Positions 10,586 through 22,000 of a stretch of 64,000 bases of DNA are shown one piece after another. The notes under the pieces are model-generated. The model saw nothing but the letters and a program-made list of their open reading frames with translations. It was not told the DNA's origin and did not search any database. How positions within the stretch are numbered: the stretch's first letter is position 1; each line of letters starts with the position of its first letter. Source of the DNA: Seminavis robusta (lineage: Eukaryota; Bacillariophyta; Bacillariophyceae; Naviculales; Naviculaceae); the NCBI GenBank assembly GCA_903772945.1, contig CAICTM010000350.1:1-64000 (forward strand), in the 5' to 3' direction. Made by a program: the position numbers and the translations under genes.

Positions 10586-11200
10586 GAGAGACCCTGAAAC
10601 GCACGCGATGTTACTCGTATCACTCGTATCACTTGTATCACTTGTATCACTTGTATCACTCGTATAACATGTATAACATGTATAACACGTATAACACGTA
10701 TAACACGAACGCCAGCCAGCCTCTGTGACCGTTCGAGTTTCGCAAAATGACTTGACTTCAACACCAACACCAACTCCAATCTCCACCATCCACCATGACA
10801 ACAACCTCTCTTCTCTTGTTTGTTTGAAGGATACAAAGGTTTCTCTTGTTATTTGAAGATAGCACCATCATTGTGGGTAAGTAGGCAATGTGGTATGGCT
10901 TTGTTGAAGCCAAGAAGACACCTTGCTAAGAAAACACCTGGCAAAAAAACTTAGCAAAAATTCGTCGCTGTGTATTATACGTAAAATACGTACAACACAT
11001 AATACATGTAATACGTCAAATACGTACAACACATAATACATGTAATACGTATAATATTGTTCCACTTGTGTTATCTGTGTTATACGTATAACTTGTCTAA
11101 TACATATTAAAAATGTTATATGTGTAATACGTATGATCTGTAGAATACATAGTAAAAATATTATACGTATAATACAACCGCGTGCGTTTCAGGGGCTCTC
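10586..11200. mobile_element. 615-bp TIR element filled with minisatellites (MITE-like)
   Basis: The left end 10586-10607 (GAGAGACCCTGAAACGCACG, then CG) and the right end 11179-11200 are inverted repeats matching at 21 of 22 positions. The interior has no plausible gene. It holds about ten tandem 9-bp units of the CACTTGTAT/AACACGTAT type at 10612-10706, then AATACGTAC/ACATAATAC units, including a ~34-bp unit repeated at 10984 and 11018, and scattered relatives to about 11175. Terminal inverted repeats around noncoding sequence suggest a miniature inverted-repeat transposable element. I could not find a clear target-site duplication, so the class is uncertain. Confidence 0.6.
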
Positions 11201-12048
11201 ACTTTTTATAAAACGAGTTACTTTTTAATACCGTACGGTACCAGTAGTTGTGTGGCTCCAATCACGAATACCGGTACTGGTAACTGGTAACTGCTGGTAC
11301 GGTACTAGAGGGACGGACGTGTGCTTCGTAGCGATACTATCAATTACAGTATCGCGGTATACCGGACAAATAGTTCAAGTCAGCCACTGGTCCCACTCCA
11401 GGATCTAGCTACCTACCGGTAGTCTAAGTCCAACAGCTGGGCCAAGCCTTGACCTTGGCCCCATCCATGTCCACAAACTGCCCAAAGCTAACCTCTCAAT
11501 CGTCGTGACGGTATCGGCACGGACAGAGAATAAGTAATTGACCTGTTAGTTAGTTGCTTTGAGCTTGCTTTTCTCGGCTCTACGCACCGTTGCCATTGCG
11601 GCTGCCGCATTGACCTGACATCTTCAGGCCCCTTTCTGGTCCCGGGCAAGCTGAACGGACACTACTCTCAGACCAACACCAGGTCAATCACGATGACCCA
11701 CCCCTGGCCCCACTCCAGCTTCCACACCTGGAGGATCAACTCGGGGCCCTACAGCAGGGCGCACACCGCGACCACGCAAACGAAACCATCAAACTCCATT
11801 GCACCTCGACGCGTCTGCAATGATAAGGTTTGTACTGGCAGACATGCACGGTGGTAGTTTCATCGAGCGGCTGTCACGCGAGAATGGGCAGGACAATACT
11901 AGTACTCAGTATCCAGTAGAAGAGCTTATGAAAGATTGAAGTTTGTTTGATGTAAAACATGGTTCTCTAGAGGAGTATGTATGGATCTATTTTCTATGGG
12001 TATGTATGACGTTCAGGGAAGGTAGGAAATGAACTGCACCTCGCTCGC
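11201..12048. other. Intergenic, nothing recognised
   Basis: About 850 bp. Rich in TACCGGTA/GTACGGTACC-type short palindromes between 11230 and 11420. No supported gene. Confidence 0.5.
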
Positions 12049-12765
12049 TTAAGCTGCTGGGGCGGTCCTGAATGGCTTGACAACAGCCGTGGCGAAGAAC
12101 TGTTCAAAGAGCAAGATGTTGCTTTGCTGGCCAAGGTCGGCTACGACCATGACTTGGCTGCGCACTTGGTCGTAGCATTGATCAGCTTCCTTGATATCGC
12201 CCAGTTGAAGGTGAACATGTGCTTGATTGTTGGCGACAGCCAGGGCTTCCATGACGCCCAAGCTAAGGTTCTCGTTGCGAATCATGTTGGTGGCGAGCTT
12301 GTAGAATGCAAGGGCCTTGGTCAAGTGCTTGTTTGCCTTGCTGCTGCACACGCTGCTGGAGGCCAAGTGAAAGGCAAGGGCGAGGTTGAATACGAGTGCA
12401 AAGGACATCATTTTCAAAAGCTCTCCGGTGCGGCGGGTGGAAATTTGTCTTTTGGATTGGCGCTGCGCAATTCGAATGGGAGAGTCAAAGACGAAACTGT
12501 TGCTGGAGGTGGATTCATCTGTCTTTTGCATGGCGGAGGCTGTGAGTTTGAAGGCAAAGAACAGATTCTCTTCCAAAGAGGGGTTTTCGTTCTCCATGAC
12601 AGCGATGGACTTTTTGAAGTGCGAGACAGCCTTGGAAAGCGACTTGATAGCACTCTCGAAGTTTTGTGCCTCCAGTTGCTGGATGCCTTCATTGTTGAGC
12701 TGCATCACGAGGGAAACAGATTGGCTGATGGCAGCGGCGCTGGTTGAGGTGGAGGAAGTAGACAT
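12049..12765 (-). CDS. TPR-like helical repeat protein
   Basis: A 238-aa frame from MSTSSTSTSAAAI. Helical pairs of tetratricopeptide type are visible. NNEGIQQLEAQNFESAIKSL and SKAVSHFKKSIAV form the first, near residues 24-57. Residues 140-205 give HLTKALAFYKLATNMI, EALAVANNQAHVHLQLGD and IKEADQCYDQVRSQ. A basic linker (RIAQRQSKRQISTRRTGEL) separates the blocks. Diatom genomes carry many such short TPR-like proteins of unknown role; a scaffold function is the family expectation only. It stands alone between gene-poor regions, and no targeting sequence is seen. Confidence 0.75.
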   Translation of the reverse strand: MSTSSTSTSAAAISQSVSLVMQLNNEGIQQLEAQNFESAIKSLSKAVSHFKKSIAVMENENPSLEENLFFAFKLTASAMQKTDESTSSNSFVFDSPIRIAQRQSKRQISTRRTGELLKMMSFALVFNLALAFHLASSSVCSSKANKHLTKALAFYKLATNMIRNENLSLGVMEALAVANNQAHVHLQLGDIKEADQCYDQVRSQVMVVADLGQQSNILLFEQFFATAVVKPFRTAPAA

Positions 12766-14591
12766 GGTATCAGTTGTTGTTGTTGTGTTTAATGGAGCTG
12801 TTGTTGTTTTGGTCTTGCTAAGATTGTGAGATCAACGAGTTCAAAAGCAAAGAGATGAATGGTTTCGTGTTTTGTTAGAACCCAAAAGAACCACGTGAAT
12901 AAGTAAGAATCACTGGTCTGAGCAGCTTTAAAATGCCATCCGCTGCTTTGAAAATTGCACGGAACCACCAGCTACCCAGGCATGTTCGCTGCGGTATGAA
13001 TGAAAGTAAAGTCTTAAGTGATGAAAACAAAGGTTTCTGAGATGTGGAGGACACGAGGGTCTTTTTGGAGAAAAGAGAAAGGACTAATGAGAATTCGGTA
13101 CCCTGTCAAGACTTTAAGCTTTAATAAGCTCCTTGCCGGAAGAGCACCTCAAGCACTAATGAGTCCCCTTTCAGGTAAAGAATTACTAACAAGAAAGCGG
13201 GAATCTAACTTCAATGTAATGTAATTTCTTCTTCTACCCAGCTTCAAGTTGAGGACTCTGCGCTTTAAGAGACCGTTGACTTCCGGGAGAAAATTCTTGC
13301 TGTTGTTAATCTTTGATGTCCACTGTTTTACTTCAGTTGCCAAATAAATATTACAGTAGTACTACTGTAACCAAAGATAAGAGAGCTCTTTAGTGTGCCA
13401 TAGTGTCAGCTACGAGGACGTACTTGAGCTACCGATACTTGAGCTAGCTAGCTACTAGCCACTCGTAGTACCGTTAGCTAGCTAGGGTGGCTCGGCGCCG
13501 TACATAGCTACAATACCAGTTAGGGTGCTGGTACCAGGACGGTCCAGTACCACCGGTTGCCGAAGCAAAGCCGAGCCTGATAGTTTTAGTTATTAGTACG
13601 TTGCACCCTTGTTGAATGTATGCTGCGGAGTGCAGAGCTCCATCTCTGCATGGGGAACTTGATCCGGAACAGTGCTAGAAGATGGCTGCTTTCAATAATG
13701 CACACACCAAACTTCTCGGCAAACCGCATCGCCATCAAATTCTCTCGAATCTTGCCTCAAGAATCATCGCTCCTGCATCCTGCATCCACAGCTCATCCAC
13801 CGTCTCGTTCATACCACCGAGAATGATTGGGGCGCTACTAGAGAAAGGGGCTTCTGAGGTCTGGACTGGAACTTTGGCTCGATTTCTTCACTCCACTGCT
13901 GTACCGGCACATGTGCTTGGCTCTCGACACTGCTTATAGGTGTCGCTCGTCCTGACGTTTTGACTGGCGAACCAACTGATCCACTACTGTACATACCACT
14001 CTCTTTCTTTAGTCGCGGGGAATTTGGAGGCCTGGGCTCCTGCCCAAAGGGAAATCGCGAAGTCGCAGAGCTACTGGTATTGGAATGGGATCATGACATG
14101 CTGGCTCATCTCTACTCTGTAGTCTACCATAGTACAACAGCTTGTACAACCTAAAGAATCTTTGTGATATGTTAGGTCTACACTGGTACCAGTGAGCTGG
14201 GCCCTGCTGAACGAGAGTAGGGGTACATCGCCCAGCATAAAGATCCTGTGTGATAAGTCAGGTCTACTCCGGTACGTTGGTACCAGTGAGCGGTGAGCTT
14301 TGCCCTGCTGTACGAGAGTACTACGGCGTCGTGCCGGTACTAGCTTGCTAGCAAAACCATTCACTCACTGCCTCACTACAGTAGATTGTTTTGTTCCACT
14401 TTGTCGGGGGGAAACCACACGGTTTATAGTCGTCTCTGCCTTCTACACTACATACACATCTCCATGCACAGCCAGTTGCCGTTCGCGTGGATCTCGGGAG
14501 CTACGGTTACAGACCGTAAGCGATGCAAACCTGCACCAGCAGCTAAGATGATACAACAGAAGGATCCTGGGTCCTGCTGGGTAGAAACTTA
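12766..14591. other. Gene-poor interval
   Basis: About 1.8 kb with only short open frames of noncoding character. It contains CTAGCTAGC and TACCGGT-type motifs near 13440-13560 and one local duplication, listed separately. Confidence 0.5.
14155..14320. repeat. Diverged tandem duplication, ~85-bp unit
   Basis: TGTGATATGTTAGGTCTAC, GGTACCAGTGAGC, CCCTGCTG and ACGAGAGTA occur in that order at about 14160-14219. They recur as TGTGATAAGTCAGGTCTAC, GGTACCAGTGAGC, CCCTGCTG and ACGAGAGTA at about 14247-14320. Small insertions separate the shared blocks. Noncoding. Confidence 0.8.
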
Positions 14592-16388
14592 CTAGATAAT
14601 GATCTTGACAGTGTTGTATCTTCCTGCTGCCAATGCAAAGTAGTTCGAATCGTCCTTGGCATCTGGTAGGACTTCCAAAGCAAAGACGTAGCCCACATCG
14701 GTCAACGTTTTGGTTGCTTGTGCCTGAACCGACAACGAGGCAGCCTCGCCACTTTCAGAGACGTTCGGATCTAGTAACTGCGATCCTGACCAAAGCTGAA
14801 GGGTGGCATCCAGCTTCCCCCCACCGGTTACCAGGTCCCCGTTTGGCAATTGACACATGCAAATGACAGCGTCCTTCGTGTGCCCTGTCAAGGTCGATTG
14901 GATGCATGGATGTTGGTTTTCATGTACCTTGGAGATGTCCAAGATATGGACAGCCCGAGAAGTTTGGGTATGAAGAGGAAAGGCATCCTCGAGCTCAGAG
15001 GAATTGTCGGATACATCAGTCGAGACGGCTAGACGACCATTTTGTAGAGGCTCCATGCATACAACAGAGCAAGGAGAGGTCAACTGAAAGAGGCCAAGGT
15101 GTTGAAACTGAAGGCTGCCTGATGCCTCCTGTACCCCCCAAAGCCTCAATCCGCCACTGCTATCACCAGCAACCAATACTTTGGTGGAATGGTTGTCGTC
15201 TTGCCGTAACACTGCCAAACATGTGATTGGAGCCGATCTTTCTGGTCCTACGGGTGGCTCTAGAATTTGCGTTTGAAGCGTTGGTTTGGCTGCTGTCTCT
15301 CCCATTGAGTACCATACTTGAACACTCCGGGCAGATTTACCCAGTGATTCCTGTATGGCTCGTTCCTGGGCTTCAGTAAGGGCTCTTCTTTGCCTCTCCG
15401 TTTCGTTTTGAGGCGGCAACCGAAACTGCAGTGCGTTGGATTGCCGTGTGATTTGAAAGCGGGTAGCCAAGCACGTCACTTGGTGACTACTACCACTGTT
15501 GCTGCTTGAATTACTCGCAGAACCAAAAACACACACCAAGGAAGCAGGCGATGTTCCCGGCATGGCACTTGGCAACGTCGCGATGGGATCGGCATCTTCT
15601 GTCCACAACTGCAGACACCCTCGTCCTGCCGTGGCAAAAGCTACCGGAGAACCGGCCCGCCTCTGTAGCGCCACTACGCTATTGACTTCTCTATCTTCGT
15701 TGCTTACTTGGTTATGTACAACGTCATGCTCTTGAGAAGCATGCTTCCAAAGCTGCACATGTCCATCATCCAGGGCACTGATCAAAGATCCATTTGGGAG
15801 GACAGCAAGATCGTTGACATAGGCCCGTCTCAATTCCAATCCCAAATTCATTGCAACTTTTCCTTGCAGCGTCGTGTTGCCATTGCACTTGAGTTCTTGT
15901 TCAATTTGACGCTGGGGGAGACCGGTTACCAATCTGTTGTACTGATATAATTCCTGTTTGTGGTCATCTCGAAGATGTGGGGGCAATTGCAGAGCTTGGA
16001 TCATGCCCTGAGCATCTGCCATGGCGGCTTGAGCTTGCATATCCTGAGCCTTTTGCAAGTCTTCAGGTGTCAAATCTTCCAAAAAAGTCGTCTTTTGAGT
16101 TGGCTCTGATAACGTTTCAGCAGATCCAATCAATGTTACCAACAACGGTGTTTGCGGATTCTTGATGGTATCGGCATCCAAAACTTCTGTATCTTTCAAA
16201 ATCCCCTTCCATGCTTTCTTGGCAGTTAGTTTTTGACGTTCCAAAGGCACTCCAGTTTGTGCCTGCACTCGTTGCTTAAAGTCTGTTGCAGTCTCTCCCA
16301 GGTTGATGGCGAGTGGAAACGTCTTCTTGTTCCATTTTAAGGTCACAGGAAAGGACGCACTTCCGGTAGTGCTTGGCTGATCGCTCAT
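14592..16388 (-). CDS. Ubiquitin-like domain plus WD40 repeat protein
   Basis: A single-exon 598-aa protein. Residues about 13-90 form a ubiquitin-like domain of the USP14/UBP6 type: VTLKWNKKTFPLAI, TGVPLERQKLTAKKAWKG, LKDTEVL and LLVTLIGSAE. An Ala/Gln-rich helical linker with EDLTPEDLQKAQDMQAQAAM follows. From about residue 185 to the end there are WD40-type blades: NDLAVLPNGSLISALDDGHVQLW, AFATAGRGCLQLW, VLVAGDSSGGLRLWGV and CMCQLPNGDLVTGGGKLDATLQLW. USP14-type Ubl domains dock on proteasome subunit RPN1, and WD40 propellers bind partners. A proteasome- or ubiquitin-linked adaptor is therefore a reasonable inference. No protease domain is present. The start ATG follows 90 bp of noncoding sequence rich in TTGTTGACT. 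Confidence 0.85.
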   Translation of the reverse strand: MSDQPSTTGSASFPVTLKWNKKTFPLAINLGETATDFKQRVQAQTGVPLERQKLTAKKAWKGILKDTEVLDADTIKNPQTPLLVTLIGSAETLSEPTQKTTFLEDLTPEDLQKAQDMQAQAAMADAQGMIQALQLPPHLRDDHKQELYQYNRLVTGLPQRQIEQELKCNGNTTLQGKVAMNLGLELRRAYVNDLAVLPNGSLISALDDGHVQLWKHASQEHDVVHNQVSNEDREVNSVVALQRRAGSPVAFATAGRGCLQLWTEDADPIATLPSAMPGTSPASLVCVFGSASNSSSNSGSSHQVTCLATRFQITRQSNALQFRLPPQNETERQRRALTEAQERAIQESLGKSARSVQVWYSMGETAAKPTLQTQILEPPVGPERSAPITCLAVLRQDDNHSTKVLVAGDSSGGLRLWGVQEASGSLQFQHLGLFQLTSPCSVVCMEPLQNGRLAVSTDVSDNSSELEDAFPLHTQTSRAVHILDISKVHENQHPCIQSTLTGHTKDAVICMCQLPNGDLVTGGGKLDATLQLWSGSQLLDPNVSESGEAASLSVQAQATKTLTDVGYVFALEVLPDAKDDSNYFALAAGRYNTVKIII

Positions 16389-16650
16389 TTCGGATTAGAA
16401 AACAACAATCAACTCGGAAACCTGAGACTTGAGAGTTTGTGGGCGCTTTGGATTCTTGTCCTCTCACTTTGTTGACTTTGTTGACTTCGTGACTCTTGCC
16501 TGTACTCTAGTAGCTTCGTGGTTCTTGCTCTCCGCTCTCCCATGTTTCGTTTCGTGTCAGTAGTCTAGTCACACCAGGCAATCTGGACCATTCGATGCAG
16601 TTCGATAGTGATCATTATATTTAAGGCTAGGGCTCAGGCTAACTCTCGAC

Positions 16651-16730
16651 TGAATGAGTGAGTCGAGTCAAGTCGAGTCAGAGTCCCTCGACTGGAGTGA
16701 CAGTCGAGTGACGTCCAGTCACTCTCACTT
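16651..16730. promoter_or_regulatory. Clustered GAGTCGAGTC motifs
   Basis: GAGTGAGTCGAGTCAAGTCG and further GAGTC copies crowd about 80 bp, some 260-340 bp upstream of the Ubl-WD40 start. TGGAGTGACAGTCGAGT (16693-16709) occurs exactly, in inverted orientation, at 1602-1618. TGAGTCA and TGACGTCC resemble bZIP sites. A regulatory role is an inference. Confidence 0.35.
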
Positions 16731-18149
16731 GCTAAGAGTAGTTCGCGAATGCGAGAGCTGGCTACGTACACAAAGAGAGCTACCATGTACGAGTAGATCT
16801 TCAATTAAAATATGGCATGTATGATATGCATGTCCAGTCACGGTGTTGGGAGCAGTGTTGGCGTTGGCGGAATAAAAAGCTATTGAAAACCAGAACCCAT
16901 GCACTTCGGTTTTTACGTTTACTTAAAGATCGTGAAAATTACATTTACGATGACATTTAGGGTCTCTTTCTCTTTTCTGTGTTCAACAAACTCTCACTTC
17001 GCCGAACGCCGAACATTATGGTCAAAATCAAAAAGATTTTTATTCAGAAACTAGCATTGGAAAGAAAGGAACAATCGATTACGAGTAGTAGCTCGGATAG
17101 TACAAAGCCAGAGAGTACTTCCATATTTACCAGAAATGATTCAATCATCAAAAGAACAATTTACATTTTTTAGAAGAACGCCTTGATTTCCAAACTGTGC
17201 GATCTAAACCTTGGTATTTAAATCACACTCCTCATGGTTCCTATTTCACCCCCTCCACAATGTTTTGCTTCGCCCGCATCCTGACAGCATACTGGTACAG
17301 TAGCTAAACCCCAGCGCTACCGGTATTTCCGCATCGAAGCAGGCCTCTTGACGAAACTCCAGACCTCCTCATCAACTCATGCAATGAAAACTTCCGTGCC
17401 TGCATGTAAAAGGCCAGGTGTCATAGGTGCATGAGAAAAGATAGCCGGTCAGTTAGACAAAAAGAGTGGAGCTATGCATCTTACCGGTGGCAATATGGAA
17501 GTATGTCAGCCAACTACCTGATGCCGGGATGGCAGAAATAGCTAGATTATGACGCGTAATCTGAGGAACTTCACTTCGATCAATGCTCTCAGTAATCAGT
17601 AATCTCTTCTACTGCGTGTTTGCAGGTTGGACTCGTCACTCATGCTATGATGGTTGTGTCTGCATGTCACGCTTTCCTGAGCGATCGTCGCTGCAGGTGG
17701 CACCTTCGTGGTATCGTCTTGCCCTTGGGCTTTCGTAGTTTTATAATCAAGGTAATAGAAGCTTGGAAATTTGAAGAAGGTTCAGTTGCCAAACGAAACC
17801 TTGATGTTTCAATCGCGCGAGAGCATCAATTCTTAGCGCTCATGTCGATGGACACCCTTTTATGGACAGCGGGTCAACAGCACCACAATGTAGCTAGCCA
17901 GTTTAGTCTTGTGTTTGCTAGTGACTCAATCAAGGAAGAAGAAAAAAAACACGAGTCCTCTGCATCAACAGCAAACAGTGTTGTTGTGCTGTTGTTGCCA
18001 TCTCCCTGTGATTACTACTAGCTAGTAGTGGTCATACCATCTACCACTACTCCATAAGAGGAAGCAGCTTGATTCAAGTGCTTCCACTGTAGAAGTCAAA
18101 ATCTGATCTGTACTGTATTGCATACTGTTTGATCAATGCACTTTCCTGC

Positions 18150-18560
18150 TGCCCATACCGTTTACGGTTCATCGTGGGAACAATTTACTGTGTACCGTTT
18201 ACCGTTTACCGTTCATACATTGACTTGCTCAAAAGAGGACAATATCTGTGTACGATATACGGTTTACGGTTTTACAACTTAAAGTTGATGGTTGAATGAT
18301 TTACGATATACGGTATCCTCCCTCCTGCGATGTCTCCAAAAAAGCAAGGCACAACCCAAAGCCACAGCAGATAAACGGTAAACGGTAAACAGTACACAAA
18401 ATAATTGAAACGGTACACGGTAAACCGTGTTGAATTCTCTTTACAAAAATGTCAAAGAGAAAAACTGCGGTAAACGGTATACCGTTTGGACTGGCCACAT
18501 ATGCAATCCATAAAGACCTCAACAGTGTTTACACTGTATACCGTATACCGTATCCGCCAC
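18150..18560. repeat. Degenerate TACCGTT / AACGGTA repeat field
   Basis: GTACCGTTTACCGTTTACCG lies near 18192, and its inverse, AAACGGTAAACGGTAAAC, lies near 18373. Many single relatives (GATATACGGT, GGTATACCGT, GTATACCGTATACCG) lie between and beyond them. The opposite orientations on the two sides allow large hairpins. No gene is supported here. Confidence 0.75.
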
Positions 18561-19023
18561 CTCATTGGTGATGACTAAATTTTTATGCAGAAGTGGGTGG
18601 GCCTGCTACATTGTGGTGCTGTTGACCCCCTGTCCTGCGGTCTGGCGATGTGTTTCAGCAACCACGATTCGGACGATGCTGCGTCTAAAGGATTTAAGGA
18701 TTTGCCGTTTGCTACCTCCCTTCATTGATGAATGTCCAAGGAGGAGATGGCAGGGATCTGGAGCGCAACGGCCGTGGACGTGCTTCGAGCGCTGCATAAA
18801 GATCATGATCAACTCCATCCAAGCTTAGAGCCTAGAGTAGCTAGAAAGCACCGGTAGAGCCGGCTGTTATAGCTAGCAGCCAGTGCATGTACAGAGAGCT
18901 CACCACTCGCGTCAACCTTTGCTGAGACTATCAATTCGGCCTCAGCTTGAGCTAGCGTGGCTTTACTTGCCAAAGAGAGAAACGCCAAAGCCCAATCCCG
19001 ATACCTTTTACCGCAGGAACAAG

Positions 19024-22000
19024 ATGGATGGAAGCAACAAGCGAAGTTTGGATGGCGGAGAGGACGTCGATGACGATGACAAAAAACCTGCCGCCAAGGA
19101 CTTGGGAGACGCTACCGCTCCGCCCAAACGAAAACGAAAGAGTGATGGCAAACCCGAAAAGACCAATCACCAGGAGCGCTGGCAGGGAATGTACGATCGC
19201 CTCGTTGCCTACAAGGCTCGTTTTGGAGACACAAGCGTTCCCAATCGCTACCCGGAGGACCCCCAGGTAAGGTAGCTTCCTACCGTAGCTATACATTGCT
19301 GGCTTACAACATCGCCCTATACATTGGGAGGATCTGCCAGGTTTGACATTCTAGCTTCATTCTCACCTATGGTGTTTATCTTGCTTCGTTCTTTCTTCCA
19401 CCGCAATCCACACCTTTCACCGAAGCTTGGCTCATGGGGTACGTTGGCTGTCTGCTGGCAGTGAGGACCAGGCACATCAGCCGTTTTCCCACAGAGTGGG
19501 ACCACTTATCCTCCTCCGTCCTCACCTTCATTTCCTGATCTTCACTCTTATTAGTGTCTGCTCAACGTCGAGCATACAAGACAATCACCGAAGGTGGAAC
19601 GGGGTCGTCTGCCATGACATTGGAACGAGCCAACAAACTCAAAGAGTTGGACTTTGAGTGGGAGGCAATCAACCCCAACAATGTACCGTGGGAAACTCGT
19701 TACAAGGAACTGTGTGCGTTTGTGGTAAGATCAGGATTTTCCAATCTTTTGGGCCAGCATGGCTTTACAGACCCGAAGGATGTGCAGGGGACATCAGCCG
19801 GTCATGCCTGAATACAACTTTTATGAGTGCCTCATGAGATCTCTTTCTTTTTTTAATTGTTGGTGTTGACCTTATTCGTTGATTGTTCTCTGGTGGGCGA
19901 TCAGGCCAAGTATGGACACGGTACGTTGGTCAACTTTCTCTGTTCAATCGCTCCTGAATGTCAAAACTTATTCCGTTCTTTCCTGTTCTGCGTAGCCAAC
20001 GTTCCAATGCGATGGTAGGTGATCATAATATATATCGGTACTGTACCAGGCTGAGGTTTCTTTTTTGCTGCTTTGTCTCTGCTTATTATCACACAACTAA
20101 TACCGAATTTGGCGCCCGTCGCACCGCAATCAGGAAGGAGAATGTTCAGCTCTCAAATTGGGTACGTGTGTTGTTAGTCTGGAGGGGGCACCAGCCTTGA
20201 GGAGGACCGGTTTTTACCACACTGAGGTACTATTTTGCTGGAACCAAATCTCATCCACTGCTTTCTGCCTCTATGCTATCATGCTCACATGCATCCTTTT
20301 CCTGTAGGTTTCCAAGCAGGTGCGTTGACATTCAGTTGCAAGGAATGGCATACTGACCCACAATGTGATTAGTGAATGCTCGAAGATGGAACGAAAGGGT
20401 TTCCCGGCATTCCAACATGATCTCTTTGAAGCCAAGGAAACCTATAAACAATCTCTACGGGAATTCCTCTCCGGACCTCACCACAGTTTGTCCTCATTTT
20501 CGTTCTGCGTCTCACAGCGCCACGACTTTAAGCTATTGCAACGAGGGACATCGTCTCGGTTGACTCAGAAGCGGATGGAATTGCTGAATAATATAAACTT
20601 TGTGTGGGAAGTGGAACGAGGCTCCTCCATAGCACAATTGCAGCGTGTTGCAGTGGTTGGATTGCCCAACCGGAAGGGAAGCAAAGCCAAAAAGCAGGCT
20701 GCCAAACTCCTGGATCTCAAGAATGAAGAGGCAAAGGACCAGGCAGCCAACGCAGGATCACCATCTTCAATGGCTGTGGCAACTGGAGACGGTGGTGGGG
20801 GGGAGATGCAAGCGGCCGTGAAAACACCGACAGGTACACAACAACACGGACATGCCGCCTCTGCGGTCGCCTCGCTTCCCGCTTCTGGTCCCCACGCTAG
20901 GCCTTTCTCGTCAATCCCGGCTCGGCTGGGAGGTAATTTACCGTGTCTTGCTGGCACAAGTGGTAACCTAGTTGCAGGACACTCTGCTGGCAAGGGAGTA
21001 CAGCCAACTGACGATGGCCATGGGGCATACACCGTGCCCCCAGCCGAAGGAGACAATGGCGGAGCCACCGCCTTGAACAATATTGGCTCTCTCCTCGCCT
21101 CTCAATTTGCTATTAGCGGTGCTGGTGCTCCTGGTTCCGCCCCACCCCCTTTAGCTAATGCAGCGTCAATTCTTCATAATGCCAACCTTGCCACAGGCAC
21201 TTCCTCTGTCACGGACCCAAATCTTCTCCTGTGGCAAGCTCTGCAGTCAGAGCAACAACCACAGACAGTTATACTACCAATCCTGACACTCTTGCCTACA
21301 AACCTTGGTATCGGGACGCAGTCGAGCATCCCTCTGGCAACGTTGCTTCAAGCTTTGCAAGGGCCCAACAACAATCTCCAACCCTCACAGGCGAATAATG
21401 CTGCACTAGCGGGCCTCCTTGGCGGCGTTGGTGTTGGTGGAACAGCTTCGTCTGTGGGTGTTGCCGGCAATGGCTTGGCAGTGGGTTTGGGTGGTGGATC
21501 TGGAAGCTTCAACACCGCCTCCTCCCTCCTCACGGGTACGTCGGGGACTTGGCCAGTTCCACTGCAATATCCTCAAATTGCCGCAGTTACTAACGCTCTG
21601 GCTGCAGCAGGGCAGCAACAGGCTTCTTCTTCAGTTTTGACATCTGCGTCTTTGGCAGCAGCTCTAGGTACAGTGAACGCGGCCAACCCTTCGGACGTTG
21701 GTGGGCTAGCATCGGGGACGACCAGTTCCCTATTGGCAAACGTTTTGAGAAGTGGCAACCTTAGCACAGCAGATGCGTCTCAGTTGGCTTCAGCAATAGC
21801 TGCTTCGTCTACGGCCCAAGCATCAAATCATCCTTCCGCTTCTGCATTTGCCCTGACGTCGGCTTTGGCGGCAAGTGGCACCTCCATCAACGTTGGCCAA
21901 ACTCCAGCTACAAACGCTACAAACCCCAACTTCTCCTATTTGGCAGCTCCCGTTCAAAGAGACTTTGGTGGCTCCATGGCTGCCACTTCTACAGCAACGG

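Larger units (their letters stand above)
16389..19023. other. Gene-poor interval
   Basis: About 2.6 kb. It holds a GAGTCGAGTC cluster near 16655-16725 and a degenerate TACCGTT repeat field near 18150-18560. The frame at 17620-18021 (133 aa) has no recognisable domain and an unlikely composition, so it is not called. Confidence 0.5.

Noticed and set aside
10541-10836. Two frames encoding CYT or VIRVIQ repeats
   Set aside because: They are translations of the 9-bp minisatellite inside the TIR element.
17620-18021. 133-aa plus-strand frame
   Set aside because: No domain, Met/Ser/Val mixture typical of chance frames, gene-poor surroundings.
20365-20517. Extra coding sequence (MISECSKMERKG...) before the last HA exon
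   Set aside because: It lies inside an intron: a TGA follows the 20319 donor, and joining 20319 to 20518 restores the HA motif WVSKQ|RHDF exactly.
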